A DNA stretch of 64,000 bases from Desulfobacca sp. (GTDB taxonomy: Bacteria; Desulfobacterota; Desulfobaccia; Desulfobaccales; Desulfobaccaceae). The translations under genes were made by a program, and so were the position numbers. The DNA is taken from assembly GCA_020725545.1 (NCBI GenBank), contig DYEV01000030.1:183625-247624 (forward strand), given 5' to 3'. The notes beneath the pieces were generated by a model. The model ran no database searches and was not told where the DNA came from. It worked only from the letters and a program-made list of their open reading frames with translations. Below, in pieces: positions 34,246-42,913 of this stretch; the first letter of the stretch is position 1; every line of letters starts with the position of its first letter.

Positions 34246-35397
34246 CTAACGGGGGATGTAGGTCAGGATAATGGCGAAAATGGAATCCACCACAATAATC
34301 ATAAAAATGGCGGCAACCACCGCCGAGGTGGTGGCCTGGCCCACCGCGGCGGCGCCGCCCCGCACCTGGAAACCCCGCTGGCAGCCGATGGCGGCGATGA
34401 GAAAGGCGAAGACCAAGGTTTTGATATAGCTGGAGACGAAGTCAAAGACCGTCAGGATATTTCTGGTTTCCTGGATATAGGAATAGGCGGTCAGGTCCAA
34501 CAGGGTGACGCCGACAATGAGGCCGCCGATGATGCCCAGGAGGTTGGCATACATGGTCAGGAGTGGCACGACGATCAAAGAGGCGATCACTTTGGGCAGG
34601 GTGAGAAAATGCATGGGATTGAGGCCCATGACCGTGAGGGCGTCTACCTCTTCATTCACTTTCATGGTGCCGATTTCCGCAGCAAAGGCCGAGCCGGAGC
34701 GTCCGGCCACCAAGATGGCGGTCATGATGGGCCCCAATTCCCGAACCATGGCGATGGCCAGGAGCGAGGCCACAAAGATATTCGCGCCGAACTGGCGCAA
34801 CTGCAGGGAGGACATGAAGGCGATGATCAACCCCAGGAGCAGAGCAATCAGACTGATGATGGGCAGCCCCTCCACCCCGGTCCGCTTCATGGTGAGAATA
34901 ACGTCACCCCAGCGGACGATGCGAGGGCGGATGCAGACGGCCAACAAGTCAATGATGATTTCCCCAAGAAAGATAATAACTTGAGAGGAATCCCGCAGGA
35001 ACTCCAAGAAGCCGTCGCCCAGCCGGGTGATGAAATCTTGTTGCCCGCCAATGCCGATGAGGGGCGGTTGGTTGAGGGCCTGGATATCAATGAGATTGAG
35101 GAGGCCTTGCACCGTGGGCGAGGCGTGGTCAATGGGGCAACTGCCGCTTTGGGCCTTGATTTTTTCGGCCAAATCCAGGATGGCCATTGCCCCGGCGCTG
35201 TCGACATACTCCAAGTCTTGCAGATCGAGCGATGTGTGGCCAGCAAACGGCCGCTCCCCCAAAACCTGGAGTTGAGCGGTGACGTGCTCCAGCTCCAGCA
35301 GCACCAGAGAGCCACGGAACCGTATACGGCGACTACCGTCGGCCGACTCATCGATTTGTAGGTGGAACCGTCGGACCCGGTCGGGGCTCGTGGTCAT
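34246..35397 (-). CDS. MlaE-type permease with fused N-terminal STAS domain
   Basis: 383 aa. Residues about 10-110 are a STAS domain (HTSLDLQDLEYVDSAGAMAILDLAEKI), which in E. coli is the separate MlaB. The rest is the MlaE permease: GLIIAFMSSLQLRQFGAN, VRELGPIMTAILVAGRSGSA, EIGTMKVNEEVDALTVMG. So MlaB and MlaE functions are in one chain. First gene of the operon permease - ATPase - MCE - lipoprotein. Confidence 0.9.
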   Translation of the reverse strand: MTTSPDRVRRFHLQIDESADGSRRIRFRGSLVLLELEHVTAQLQVLGERPFAGHTSLDLQDLEYVDSAGAMAILDLAEKIKAQSGSCPIDHASPTVQGLLNLIDIQALNQPPLIGIGGQQDFITRLGDGFLEFLRDSSQVIIFLGEIIIDLLAVCIRPRIVRWGDVILTMKRTGVEGLPIISLIALLLGLIIAFMSSLQLRQFGANIFVASLLAIAMVRELGPIMTAILVAGRSGSAFAAEIGTMKVNEEVDALTVMGLNPMHFLTLPKVIASLIVVPLLTMYANLLGIIGGLIVGVTLLDLTAYSYIQETRNILTVFDFVSSYIKTLVFAFLIAAIGCQRGFQVRGGAAAVGQATTSAVVAAIFMIIVVDSIFAIILTYIPR

Positions 35398-35443
35398 GTC
35401 TCAGGTAATTTCCCCAGATACATCATACAAGGCGGTTTGCCGC

Positions 35444-36007
35444 TTAAGGTGTGTTCAGATCAATGGCCAAGAATTCTTCTTCGGTGAGATGCCATTTTCT
35501 TTCCAGATCGGCGGCTGTCAGACCCAAGACCACCGCTCCCACCACCCGTCGTTCATGGAACAACGGAGCGGAAATAAAGTACATTTTGGAACGATCGGGC
35601 AAGAAGATGGGCCGCTGGGTGAGGCGTTGGCGTTGCATGCTCTCCGTCAGGCGAGCATAGGAAGAAAAATTCATCCCGACAATCTCAGTTTTCGGAAAAG
35701 TCGTGAGCAGAATACCCGTCGCATCCAGGACCCCCGAGCGATAGGGGCAATCCAAGCATATTCCCGGTACTGTCTGGGCCGTGGTGGTCAGGATGTCGTC
35801 GATGGCGGCAATATCCCGCTGCGCCGTGGGCGCCGCCAGAGACTTTTGCAACCTTTTCACAATCTCTCTGACTTCTTTCCGAAAGACCTCAGCCTCGGGG
35901 GACAGGGGCGGCTTGGGGCGGCAGGGGCTCAAGCCGGCCAACAGCAGGATCAGGGGCAGGAGCAAAAAGCCCAACGATCTTGTCGGCCAACGCGTCCGTG
36001 TCATCAT
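35444..36007 (-). CDS. Exported cache-like sensor-domain protein, 187 aa
   Basis: Signal peptide (LGFLLLPLILLLAGLSPC), then a helix and a PAS/single-cache-like fold (GVLDATGILLTTFPKTEIVGMNFSSYARL, SKMYFISAPLFHERRVVGAVVLGL). The Cys after the signal (SPC) does not make a proper lipobox. Two cysteines in ICLDCPYRSG could bind heme or form a disulfide. No output domain; partner unknown. Confidence 0.65.
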   Translation of the reverse strand: MMTRTRWPTRSLGFLLLPLILLLAGLSPCRPKPPLSPEAEVFRKEVREIVKRLQKSLAAPTAQRDIAAIDDILTTTAQTVPGICLDCPYRSGVLDATGILLTTFPKTEIVGMNFSSYARLTESMQRQRLTQRPIFLPDRSKMYFISAPLFHERRVVGAVVLGLTAADLERKWHLTEEEFLAIDLNTP

Positions 36008-36143
36008 GCCAGGCTTCCTTATAAACCTGCGTGGCAGCGTTGTTATCAGGGAAAAAAGGGAGCACGTAAGGGTACTATACCAAATCCCTTTTTTCTTTCA
36101 ATCTTTTTCGGGCGTTGTCTTGCTCCCCCCAGATGCGGCGCTT

Positions 36144-37259
36144 TTAGCGGACCGCCGTATACCCCCCCGGCACCCCCCGTTTGGACAGGACGATCTGCCA
36201 GAGTTGGTTCTTCCGGGCCCGGAAAGACCCAGCCGAGGCCATGAGATAATATTTCCACATGCGGTAGAAGCGGTCGCCGTAACGGGGGCGCAACTTCTCC
36301 CAATGGGCCTCGAAATTAGCGTACCAGGCCATGAGGGTCTTATGATAATCGGTGCCGAAGTTATGCCAGTCTTCCAGGACAAAAAGGTGTTCGATGGCTT
36401 TGGCGATTTGGGTCGGGGAGGGCAGGGCGTAATTGGGAAAGATATACTTGCCGAACCAGGGGTCGTTGGCGCGTTCGGAGATGTTTACGCCGATGGTTTG
36501 CAAGAGGAACAACCCCGTGGGTTTGAGGTGTTTGGCTGCTACCCGGAAATAGGTGCGATAGTTTTTAAAGCCCACGTGTTCGAACATTCCCAAAGAGACG
36601 ATGTGGTCATATTCGCCGGAAATCTCCCGGTAGTCCTGGAAGATGATCTGCACAGGCAGGCCGGCGCAGAGTTGGTTGCCCAACTCCACTTGTTCTTTGG
36701 AGATGGTGATGCCCACCACCTTGGCCTGATACCGTTCCGCGGCGAATTTGGCAAAACTGCCCCAGCCGCAGCCGATATCCAGGACGGTTTGCCCCGGCTG
36801 CAGGCCCAGTTTGCGGCAGACCAGGTCCAGTTTGGCCTCTTGGGCTTCATCCAGGTTCGAGGCATTGGGCCAGTAGGCACAGGTATAGGTCAGCCGGCGG
36901 TCCAGCATGGCTTCGAAGAGGTCGTTGCCCAGATCATAATGGTGTTCCCCCACCTGGGCCGCCCGGCTGGGGCTTTGCCAGTTGCAGATGATCTGCCCCA
37001 ATTTCCAGAGTTTGGTCTTCCAGTTGCCGGTTACCTGTTCATAGATGTCGGCAGCCAGCAGGCGGGTAAAGAACTCATCCAGGGCGGGGGCATCCCACCA
37101 GCCGTCCATATAGGCCTCGCCCAGCCCCAGGGAGCCCTCTTTGAGGGCCCGGCAAAAGAGACGTTCATCGTATACTTGCATATCCCAGGGGCGGCTGCCG
37201 TTGATCTGAATATCGGCTTGGCGCAATAAATCCTGGGCTAACTCCTTGGCAGTTTTCAT
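36144..37259 (-). CDS. cfa: Cyclopropane-fatty-acyl-phospholipid synthase
   Basis: 371 aa, normal length. Methylates unsaturated acyl chains of phospholipids with SAM. SAM motif VLDIGCGWGSFAKFAAERYQ, YTCAYWPNASNLDEAQ, IVSLGMFEHVGFKNYRTYF and YGDRFYRMWKYYLMASAGSF are all diagnostic. It ends in a basic C-terminus. Stands alone 67 nt downstream of hisF (both leftward). Confidence 0.93.
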   Translation of the reverse strand: MKTAKELAQDLLRQADIQINGSRPWDMQVYDERLFCRALKEGSLGLGEAYMDGWWDAPALDEFFTRLLAADIYEQVTGNWKTKLWKLGQIICNWQSPSRAAQVGEHHYDLGNDLFEAMLDRRLTYTCAYWPNASNLDEAQEAKLDLVCRKLGLQPGQTVLDIGCGWGSFAKFAAERYQAKVVGITISKEQVELGNQLCAGLPVQIIFQDYREISGEYDHIVSLGMFEHVGFKNYRTYFRVAAKHLKPTGLFLLQTIGVNISERANDPWFGKYIFPNYALPSPTQIAKAIEHLFVLEDWHNFGTDYHKTLMAWYANFEAHWEKLRPRYGDRFYRMWKYYLMASAGSFRARKNQLWQIVLSKRGVPGGYTAVR

Positions 37260-37326
37260 GAGACATACCTCCAGTACCGCGGCTCTGTCTCAGGCTTCTT
37301 GCCTACATTTGTTGAGTCGCCAGAAA

Positions 37327-38100
37327 TTAAAGTAGTACGGGTAATCCTTTGCTCTGCAAATATTCCTTGACCTGCCGGATGCTCAGAAGACGGAAGTGGA
37401 AGACCGAGGCGGCCAGCAGGATCTGGGCCCCGCCTTTAACCACCCCTTCATAAAAATGCTCCAGGGTGCCGGCGCCGCCGGAGGCGATGACCGGCACCGT
37501 TACCGCCTCAGCAATGGCTTTGGTAAAGGGCAGGTCATACCCGGCCTGGGTGCCGTCCCCGTCCATGCTGGTGGGCAGTATGGTGCCGGCGCCCCGCTCC
37601 TGGCATTCCTTGGCCCAGGCCACGGCATCCTTGCCCACCGGTTTGGTACCGCCGGCCACGACCAATTCAAAACCCGAGGGCATGGCGGGATTGCGCTTGC
37701 CGTCGATGGCCACAGTAATTTTGGCGGAGCCATAGGCCTTGGCAGCCTGGCTCACCAAGTCCGGGTTTTTCACCGCGGCGCTGTTCATGGAGATCTTCTG
37801 AGCCCCGGCGGCCAACACCAGGTCAATATCTTCCAGGGTGGCGATCCCGCCCCCCACGGTCAAAGGGATGGTAATGGCCTCCGCCACCTTTTTGACCCAC
37901 TCCAGCCGGGTCTTGCGGTTCTCGACGGTGGCGGCGATATCCAACATGGCCAGCTCATCGGCCCCTTCCTGCTCATAAAAACGGGCGTTTTCCACCGGAT
38001 CCCCGGCATCCCGCAGGTTGATGAAATTGACGCCCTTGACCACCCGGCCGTCTTTCATATCCAAACACGGCATAATTTTTATGGGTTCCATTGGTTTCAT
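37327..38100 (-). CDS. hisF: Imidazole glycerol phosphate synthase, cyclase subunit
   Basis: 257 aa (beta/alpha)8 barrel that closes the imidazole ring and releases AICAR in histidine synthesis. CLDMKDGRVVKGVNF (catalytic Asp), TVGGGIATLEDI, LPTSMDGDGTQAGYDL (second catalytic Asp) and VIASGGAGTLEHF are present. No other his genes are adjacent. Confidence 0.95.
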   Translation of the reverse strand: MKPMEPIKIMPCLDMKDGRVVKGVNFINLRDAGDPVENARFYEQEGADELAMLDIAATVENRKTRLEWVKKVAEAITIPLTVGGGIATLEDIDLVLAAGAQKISMNSAAVKNPDLVSQAAKAYGSAKITVAIDGKRNPAMPSGFELVVAGGTKPVGKDAVAWAKECQERGAGTILPTSMDGDGTQAGYDLPFTKAIAEAVTVPVIASGGAGTLEHFYEGVVKGGAQILLAASVFHFRLLSIRQVKEYLQSKGLPVLL

Positions 38101-38296
38101 CCCCCTTCGCCATTATTTGCCAAAACCGCACCCGAGGCAAGAGAGAAATGGCAGGGTGCCGGTTTTTCTGGACGAAAAAAGTTCATCATTCATAGTTTTG
38201 AGTTGGTAGCGCCGGCATTCTTGCCGGCGCAAGCCAGCCAAACGCCGCCAGCCTGAATTTTCCTGGTGCGCGGGCAGCTTATCTAATTAAGAGCAA
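38101..38296. repeat. Intergenic palindrome between hisF and the split-Rad50 operon
   Basis: Holds GTAGCGCCGGCATTCTTGCC and a GGC-matching arm, a palindrome at about 38204-38230 like REP elements. No gene supported. Confidence 0.4.
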
Positions 38297-38986
38297 TCAA
38301 TCCTTCACCACTTGGCCTGGGCCACCCTCCAAAAGTTCCACCTTAACCCCGCCTTGGGCGGCAGGGGCAGGCAAAAGCCGGTAAATGCGGTCGGCGTATT
38401 CCCGGAAAAGGCTGAGGTCATGGTGGCTGATGACGAGCACTTGGAAATTTAATTTCTGGGCGATGGTGTGAATAATGGCCATGAGCCGGGGCACCAGATC
38501 GGGGCGGAGCCAACAGTCCTGCTCGTCCAGGATGAGAAAACGCCGATGCTGCTGTTCGGGCAGCTGGGAAAGGGCAATAAGCCGCAGACCCACCGAGATG
38601 ATATTGCAGACCGAGCCGCCCTGGCCGGTCAGGATATCCTCTTGCTGGCCATCCCGGGCCACGCTGAAGCTGATGGTGGCCTTGCCCCGGGTCACTTCGG
38701 TGGTGCTCACCACCTTAAGGTTTTGCTCGAGAACTTCCTGCAGGGCATAGGTCAGATTGCGCTCCACTTCCGCCAGGATATCCCCGAACAGGTGCTGGGC
38801 CAAGGCGTCCAGGCGTTGGGCCACCTCGGGAGCTTTTTTCAGGAAAGCGCTTACCTCGGACAAGCGCTGCCGGGTCTGCTGCTGCCGTTCCCGGAGGATT
38901 TCTTGGCGGGCTCGCAGGGCCTGCCAGCGCTGCCGAACTTCCAAAGGCGCAGCCGGCCAGGGTTCTTCTTGGAAAGCCGTGGCCAT
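38297..38986 (-). CDS. Rad50/SbcC-like ATPase, C-terminal half
   Basis: 229 aa. A helical N-terminal stretch (residues 15-60), then the C-lobe of an SMC/Rad50 ATPase: signature-like LTGQGGSV (119-126), Walker B RFLILDEQD (149-157), H-loop VISHHD (185-190). It has no Walker A, which is supplied by the separate gene at 40266-41831. Starts at the last base of the previous gene, so it is translationally coupled. Probably assembles with the N-terminal half into one ATP-binding head. Confidence 0.82.
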   Translation of the reverse strand: MATAFQEEPWPAAPLEVRQRWQALRARQEILRERQQQTRQRLSEVSAFLKKAPEVAQRLDALAQHLFGDILAEVERNLTYALQEVLEQNLKVVSTTEVTRGKATISFSVARDGQQEDILTGQGGSVCNIISVGLRLIALSQLPEQQHRRFLILDEQDCWLRPDLVPRLMAIIHTIAQKLNFQVLVISHHDLSLFREYADRIYRLLPAPAAQGGVKVELLEGGPGQVVKD

Positions 38987-39321
38987 CAGGAGCCCTCGCC
39001 AGAGGGTGTCTCGATGGCCGCCAAATTGGTTTTGATCTCCTGGAGATGCAGCTCGTATTGGGCCACCCGGGCTTCATTTTCCCGGCGGCGATCTTCCAGG
39101 ATCTGCTGCAATTCGGCCAGGTCGCTGGTGCCGAATTCCTTTTCGGCGGCGGCCCGCAGCCGGGTCAATTGTTCTTCCAGATTTTTGATATTGGCTTCGG
39201 TGGTGATTTTCTGAGTGTGGAGCGCGCTATATTCCTTCTTCAAAGCTTCCAGTTTGTCCTGCACCGCGGCATCCCGGCCGGACAGGCCGGAAGCGGTCGG
39301 CTCAGCTTTGGGTTTCGGCAT
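38986..39321 (-). CDS. Coiled-coil protein, 111 aa
   Basis: Almost wholly coiled coil from residue 18 to 105 (LEALKKEYSALHTQKITTEA ... LEEQLTRLRAAAEKEFG). Overlaps the nuclease gene by 20 nt and the ATPase C-half by 1 nt, so it belongs to the unit. It may stand in for the missing coiled-coil arm of Rad50; that is inference. Confidence 0.7.
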   Translation of the reverse strand: MPKPKAEPTASGLSGRDAAVQDKLEALKKEYSALHTQKITTEANIKNLEEQLTRLRAAAEKEFGTSDLAELQQILEDRRRENEARVAQYELHLQEIKTNLAAIETPSGEGS

Positions 39322-40273
39322 CCATGACCTCCAGATAGAGTTCCCAAATAATATTATCCACTTCGTCCTGGGGATTCAGATTGGCCTCCAAAAAGGCCTT
39401 GAGTCCCAAGCCTTCCTGGGTCTTGCGCATCATCAGATTTTCCAAACCCTTGATAAACATCGATTCATCCAGCCCGGCAGGGATAGTCATCTCGTCCTCG
39501 CCCAGGGGCACGAAGACCTCCGCAAAGGGACGGTGAGGAATAATCACGGCCTCGGGCTCCGCCATTCCCGGCCGCCAGACGCTCACGGCCGGCTGCCGGG
39601 TCTGGGTCAAGGGGCTCCTGGTTAAGCGGCTGATACTGCCGGGATTGTACCACAAAGTTTGGCCCAGACGGAGAGGCGGTTTCGGCGTGTGCAAATGACC
39701 GTTGACCACCAGAGCAATACCCGGCAGTTCCTTCAAGGCGAAGCGGCCGCCTTCATAGTCTGGGAAGCGCAGGTCGTGATGGGTGAGCCAGATGACCATG
39801 TCGGCGTCCGCGTCCTCCCAGCCCGTGGGTAGGGGCGTCCAATCAGGGCTGGCGCCGATGCGGACCACCAACTGGCCGAGGCGGACCAAGGCCACCGGCC
39901 CGGGTTCGGCTAACAAACGGATGACCCCGGCCGCGTCAAGCACGGCCAGGGAGACATCCCGGGTCAGACGGGCCTCGTGTTTGTCATGATTGCCTACCAA
40001 GACCCAGGGCCTATAGGGCCGGAAAAGCTCCATGAGGTCTACCAACAGGTGGTTGGGATTGTTCCGGGGTAGATGGAAGAGGTCGCCCAAGATAATGGGC
40101 AGATAGTCTGCGCGGCCGGCCAGTTCCAGACAGAAGGCCAACTTAGCCAATATGGTCTGTCGGTAATCGTCAAGCCGATAGCCGGGCGGGGAGGCGGCCA
40201 CATGGGGGTCGCCGATAAAGAGAAGACCGGCATATCGGGCCGGTTGGGGCAGGGCAGGGGAGGGTTCAGGCAT
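39302..40273 (-). CDS. Mre11/SbcD-like metallophosphoesterase
   Basis: 323 aa calcineurin-like nuclease. Metal motifs in order: FIGDPH, ILGDLFH, LVGNHDKH, LTHHDLRF, VNGHLHTP. A C-terminal tail of about 80 residues could bind the ATPase as in SbcD/Mre11. It lies between the two ATPase halves and overlaps the N-half by 8 nt. Two-metal nuclease activity is inferred from the motifs. Confidence 0.85.
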   Translation of the reverse strand: MPEPSPALPQPARYAGLLFIGDPHVAASPPGYRLDDYRQTILAKLAFCLELAGRADYLPIILGDLFHLPRNNPNHLLVDLMELFRPYRPWVLVGNHDKHEARLTRDVSLAVLDAAGVIRLLAEPGPVALVRLGQLVVRIGASPDWTPLPTGWEDADADMVIWLTHHDLRFPDYEGGRFALKELPGIALVVNGHLHTPKPPLRLGQTLWYNPGSISRLTRSPLTQTRQPAVSVWRPGMAEPEAVIIPHRPFAEVFVPLGEDEMTIPAGLDESMFIKGLENLMMRKTQEGLGLKAFLEANLNPQDEVDNIIWELYLEVMDAETQS

Positions 40274-41831
40274 GGCGCTCCTCCAGGAAATGCCCCAGAT
40301 CTAAAGGGCTGCCGCAGAGAGGACAGACGCCCACCTCTTGGAGATACTCCTGAATATCGGCTCTCTGCAGGGCCAACGCCTGGCTCAGCTGTTCCAGGTG
40401 TTGCTGCTCCCGATCCAGAGCGGCCCAAACTTGGGACAATTGCCCCATGGTCTCTTGCAAGGCCCCCACCTCAAGCAGTTCCGGAGGGGCCGGCAGCGCC
40501 GCCAGCACTTCTAAACCCTGCTGCTGCCGCTGCCGGGGTGCAAGCAAGGCCGCCAGCTCCTCAGTTAAAGTAGCGAGAGTCCGCAGATCGAACAATGCCG
40601 GCGGCGGCGCAGCCCGGGCCAAGACATCCTGTCGTTGCTGGGCGTCGGCCAGGTGCCTTTCGGTCGCGGCCAGATCCTGAACAACTTGGTCCAGCGTCCC
40701 GATCGCGGCCAGTTGGGGTGGCGGCGTTATGGCCGTCAGGGCGGCATACCGCTGAGCTTCCCCTTGCCATTGCCGCCTGGCCTCGGCCAATCCCGCGATG
40801 GTCTCGACCAATTCCCGGATAGGTAACGCTTCCGGAGGCTTCCGGAGATCGGCCAGCACGCTTTCCTGGGCTTGGGCGACTGCCAGCGCCACCTGGGTGG
40901 TGCGGCTGGCCCGGACCATATCCTCTAAGGCCGCAGTGGCAGACAAGGCCGGCGGCTGCCGTAAGTCCGCCAGGATGTCATTGCGAAGGTTTTCCTGGCT
41001 CCACTGCCGGACAGTGTCCTGGAGCTGTAGGAGGATTTGCGTTAGGCCAACTATATCCGCCGGGGCCGGCGGCGTTTGCAGGTCAGCCAAGACCCCGGCG
41101 GTCGATTGCGCTCCCTTGAGTCGGGCCGTCGTCTCTATCAGGCTGCCCAGGAGGTCCTGCCAGACAGGCAATCGGCGCAGAGTGGTGGCGATGATTTCGT
41201 AGAGGGCTTCAGCCCGTTGGATCAGCAGATCAAGATCGGCCACAGGCTCCAACTGCGCCAACTGGCCCGACAAGTCAGCCAGTTCGGCCTGGAAGCGCGT
41301 CTGTTCCCTTTTGGCCTCTTCCCGCCGCCGTTTCAGGGCCTGCTGCATTTTTAAGAGATAATCGGCTTCGGTGGAAGCGGCGAAAAAACCGGCGGCATGG
41401 GAACCGGGTTTATCCAGCAGAAAAATGGGTTCCCGTTGATTGCCCAGATGGATGTCAATTTTGTCACCGGTGTCGGTGACCACCTGTTCCAGGCGGAGGA
41501 GGGAGCGGATGTCTTCGGGCACCTCGCGTCCGAATTTATGGTATTCCTCCGGTGGCCGTCCCGGAACCTCAAGGCTGTAGGCCGCATGTTTGTCCTGCCG
41601 CCGCCAGGTGATGGTTTCCCCGGAATCTAACTCCAAGCGGACGAGCGCTTCTTTGGCCCCGTGGCGGATGACATGTTTAGGCGCCGGATTATAGAGCAGA
41701 TACCGCAGCGCCTCCACAATGGCGCTCTTGCCGATATTGTTGGGGCCGGAGATCACCGTCACCCCCGGGGACAGCTCGAGGCTAGTGGCCTCGTGGGCCA
41801 TGAAATTTTCCAGGGAAATCTTCTTGATCAT
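40266..41831 (-). CDS. Rad50/SbcC-like ATPase, N-terminal half with 39-residue repeats and zinc hook
   Basis: 521 aa. N-lobe with IKKISLENFMAHEATSLEL and Walker A GPNNIGKSA (29-37); Q-loop region near LLRLEQVVTD. A coiled segment at 160-240 is followed by six repeats beginning at residues 247, 286, 325, 364, 403 and 442, all exactly 39 apart, each opening VLADLxxPP or a variant. The chain ends with a zinc-hook-like CPLCG (503-507), then stops, so the second coil and Walker B are missing and encoded by the gene at 38297-38986. First gene of the unit. Confidence 0.85.
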   Translation of the reverse strand: MIKKISLENFMAHEATSLELSPGVTVISGPNNIGKSAIVEALRYLLYNPAPKHVIRHGAKEALVRLELDSGETITWRRQDKHAAYSLEVPGRPPEEYHKFGREVPEDIRSLLRLEQVVTDTGDKIDIHLGNQREPIFLLDKPGSHAAGFFAASTEADYLLKMQQALKRRREEAKREQTRFQAELADLSGQLAQLEPVADLDLLIQRAEALYEIIATTLRRLPVWQDLLGSLIETTARLKGAQSTAGVLADLQTPPAPADIVGLTQILLQLQDTVRQWSQENLRNDILADLRQPPALSATAALEDMVRASRTTQVALAVAQAQESVLADLRKPPEALPIRELVETIAGLAEARRQWQGEAQRYAALTAITPPPQLAAIGTLDQVVQDLAATERHLADAQQRQDVLARAAPPPALFDLRTLATLTEELAALLAPRQRQQQGLEVLAALPAPPELLEVGALQETMGQLSQVWAALDREQQHLEQLSQALALQRADIQEYLQEVGVCPLCGSPLDLGHFLEERHA

Positions 41832-41918
41832 AATCGGCCCTGACAGGGGGCATTGTCTTACCTCAGAGGCGAGCAGCCCCGACTGCCTGGCAGTTGGCCT
41901 CCCTGCCCCTCGTCCCGG

Positions 41919-42635
41919 TTATTTACTATCGACGGTAAAAGCCACTGGCGGTGCAGTGGAGAAGATCTCCCGGCGGTTTTCTTTATGATCCACCAGATAG
42001 AGCATTTGAGCCTGCTGCTGCAGATCTTGGATCAGTTGGGGCAAGGTGTCCCGATCGACGTCATAGACGCGGATGAAGACATTGCGCCAGCCTTCCCGCA
42101 CCCGGTCATAGGAGCTCATGATGCTGGCAATGCGCGCCCCGGTGCTCCGGATGATATCCGTTAATTCCTTGATGCTCCCCGGCCGGTCCTCCACCTGGAA
42201 GGCAAATTGAATGCCCCGGCGGCCCAAGCCGCTGAGAGAGATGAGGGCTTTATAGAGGTCGGTGTTGGTGATGATGCCCACCAAGTTGCCTCGGTCATCG
42301 ACCACCGGCGCCCCGGAGATGTCATTTTTGAGCAGCACCTCAGCGGCCTCCTCAATAGTGAAATCCTGGGGAACGGTGATGACCTTGGTGGTCATGATGT
42401 CCTTTATCTTGATTTTGTTCAATAAATATTTCAGCTCATGTTTGTCCAGATCCGTGGCCTCAGAGGGTGAGGCCTTTTTCAGGTCCCGATCAGAAATGAC
42501 GCCCACCATTTTGCCGTTCTGGAGCACGGGCATCATATTGATCTTGTGCTGCTGCAGCACCTGAATGGCCCTCTGCATGGAATCTTCGGCATCGATGGTA
42601 ATGACCTTGGTGGTCATGAAGTTTCTAATGAGCAT
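41919..42635 (-). CDS. Tandem CBS plus ACT domain protein
   Basis: 238 aa. Two CBS domains (MTTKVITIDAEDSMQRAIQV ... MVGVISDRDL and MTTKVITVPQDFTIEEAAEV ... LVGIITNTDLYKAL) bind adenine nucleotides; a C-terminal ACT domain (FQVEDRPGSIKELTDII) binds small ligands. Like AcuB-type proteins. Start ATG 42635 (AAGGAG upstream); the longer frame is not supported. Note that an AcuC-like deacetylase lies divergently next to it, as in acu loci. Confidence 0.85.
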   Translation of the reverse strand: MLIRNFMTTKVITIDAEDSMQRAIQVLQQHKINMMPVLQNGKMVGVISDRDLKKASPSEATDLDKHELKYLLNKIKIKDIMTTKVITVPQDFTIEEAAEVLLKNDISGAPVVDDRGNLVGIITNTDLYKALISLSGLGRRGIQFAFQVEDRPGSIKELTDIIRSTGARIASIMSSYDRVREGWRNVFIRVYDVDRDTLPQLIQDLQQQAQMLYLVDHKENRREIFSTAPPVAFTVDSK

Positions 42636-42913
42636 TTTTTCTCCTTCCTGGACGCAGCCTGAACTGTGGCCGTCCGTGTCAGGCTTTCGAAGTGGCCGGT
42701 GTAAAGTATAACCCAATCATGCGCGTCAGGCTGCAATTAACTTCTGAAAATTAAGTCGGCACGGCCAACCGTATCCCCAAGCTGTGATTTTACATTTTAG
42801 TTTTCGCGGTTTTCGTGTAAAAATGATAGAAATCCATGATGCTGATTATCCATTTGGAGAGGCGAAGTTCATCCCTATGGTAATATAGATGCGTTTTCTC
42901 AAGGAGGTTCGCC

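Noticed and set aside
34174..35361. 395-codon plus-strand frame
   Set aside because: Antisense to the STAS-MlaE gene; His/Gln/Asp-rich low-complexity product.
35781..37229. 482-codon plus-strand frame
   Set aside because: Antisense to cfa, which has all its family motifs.
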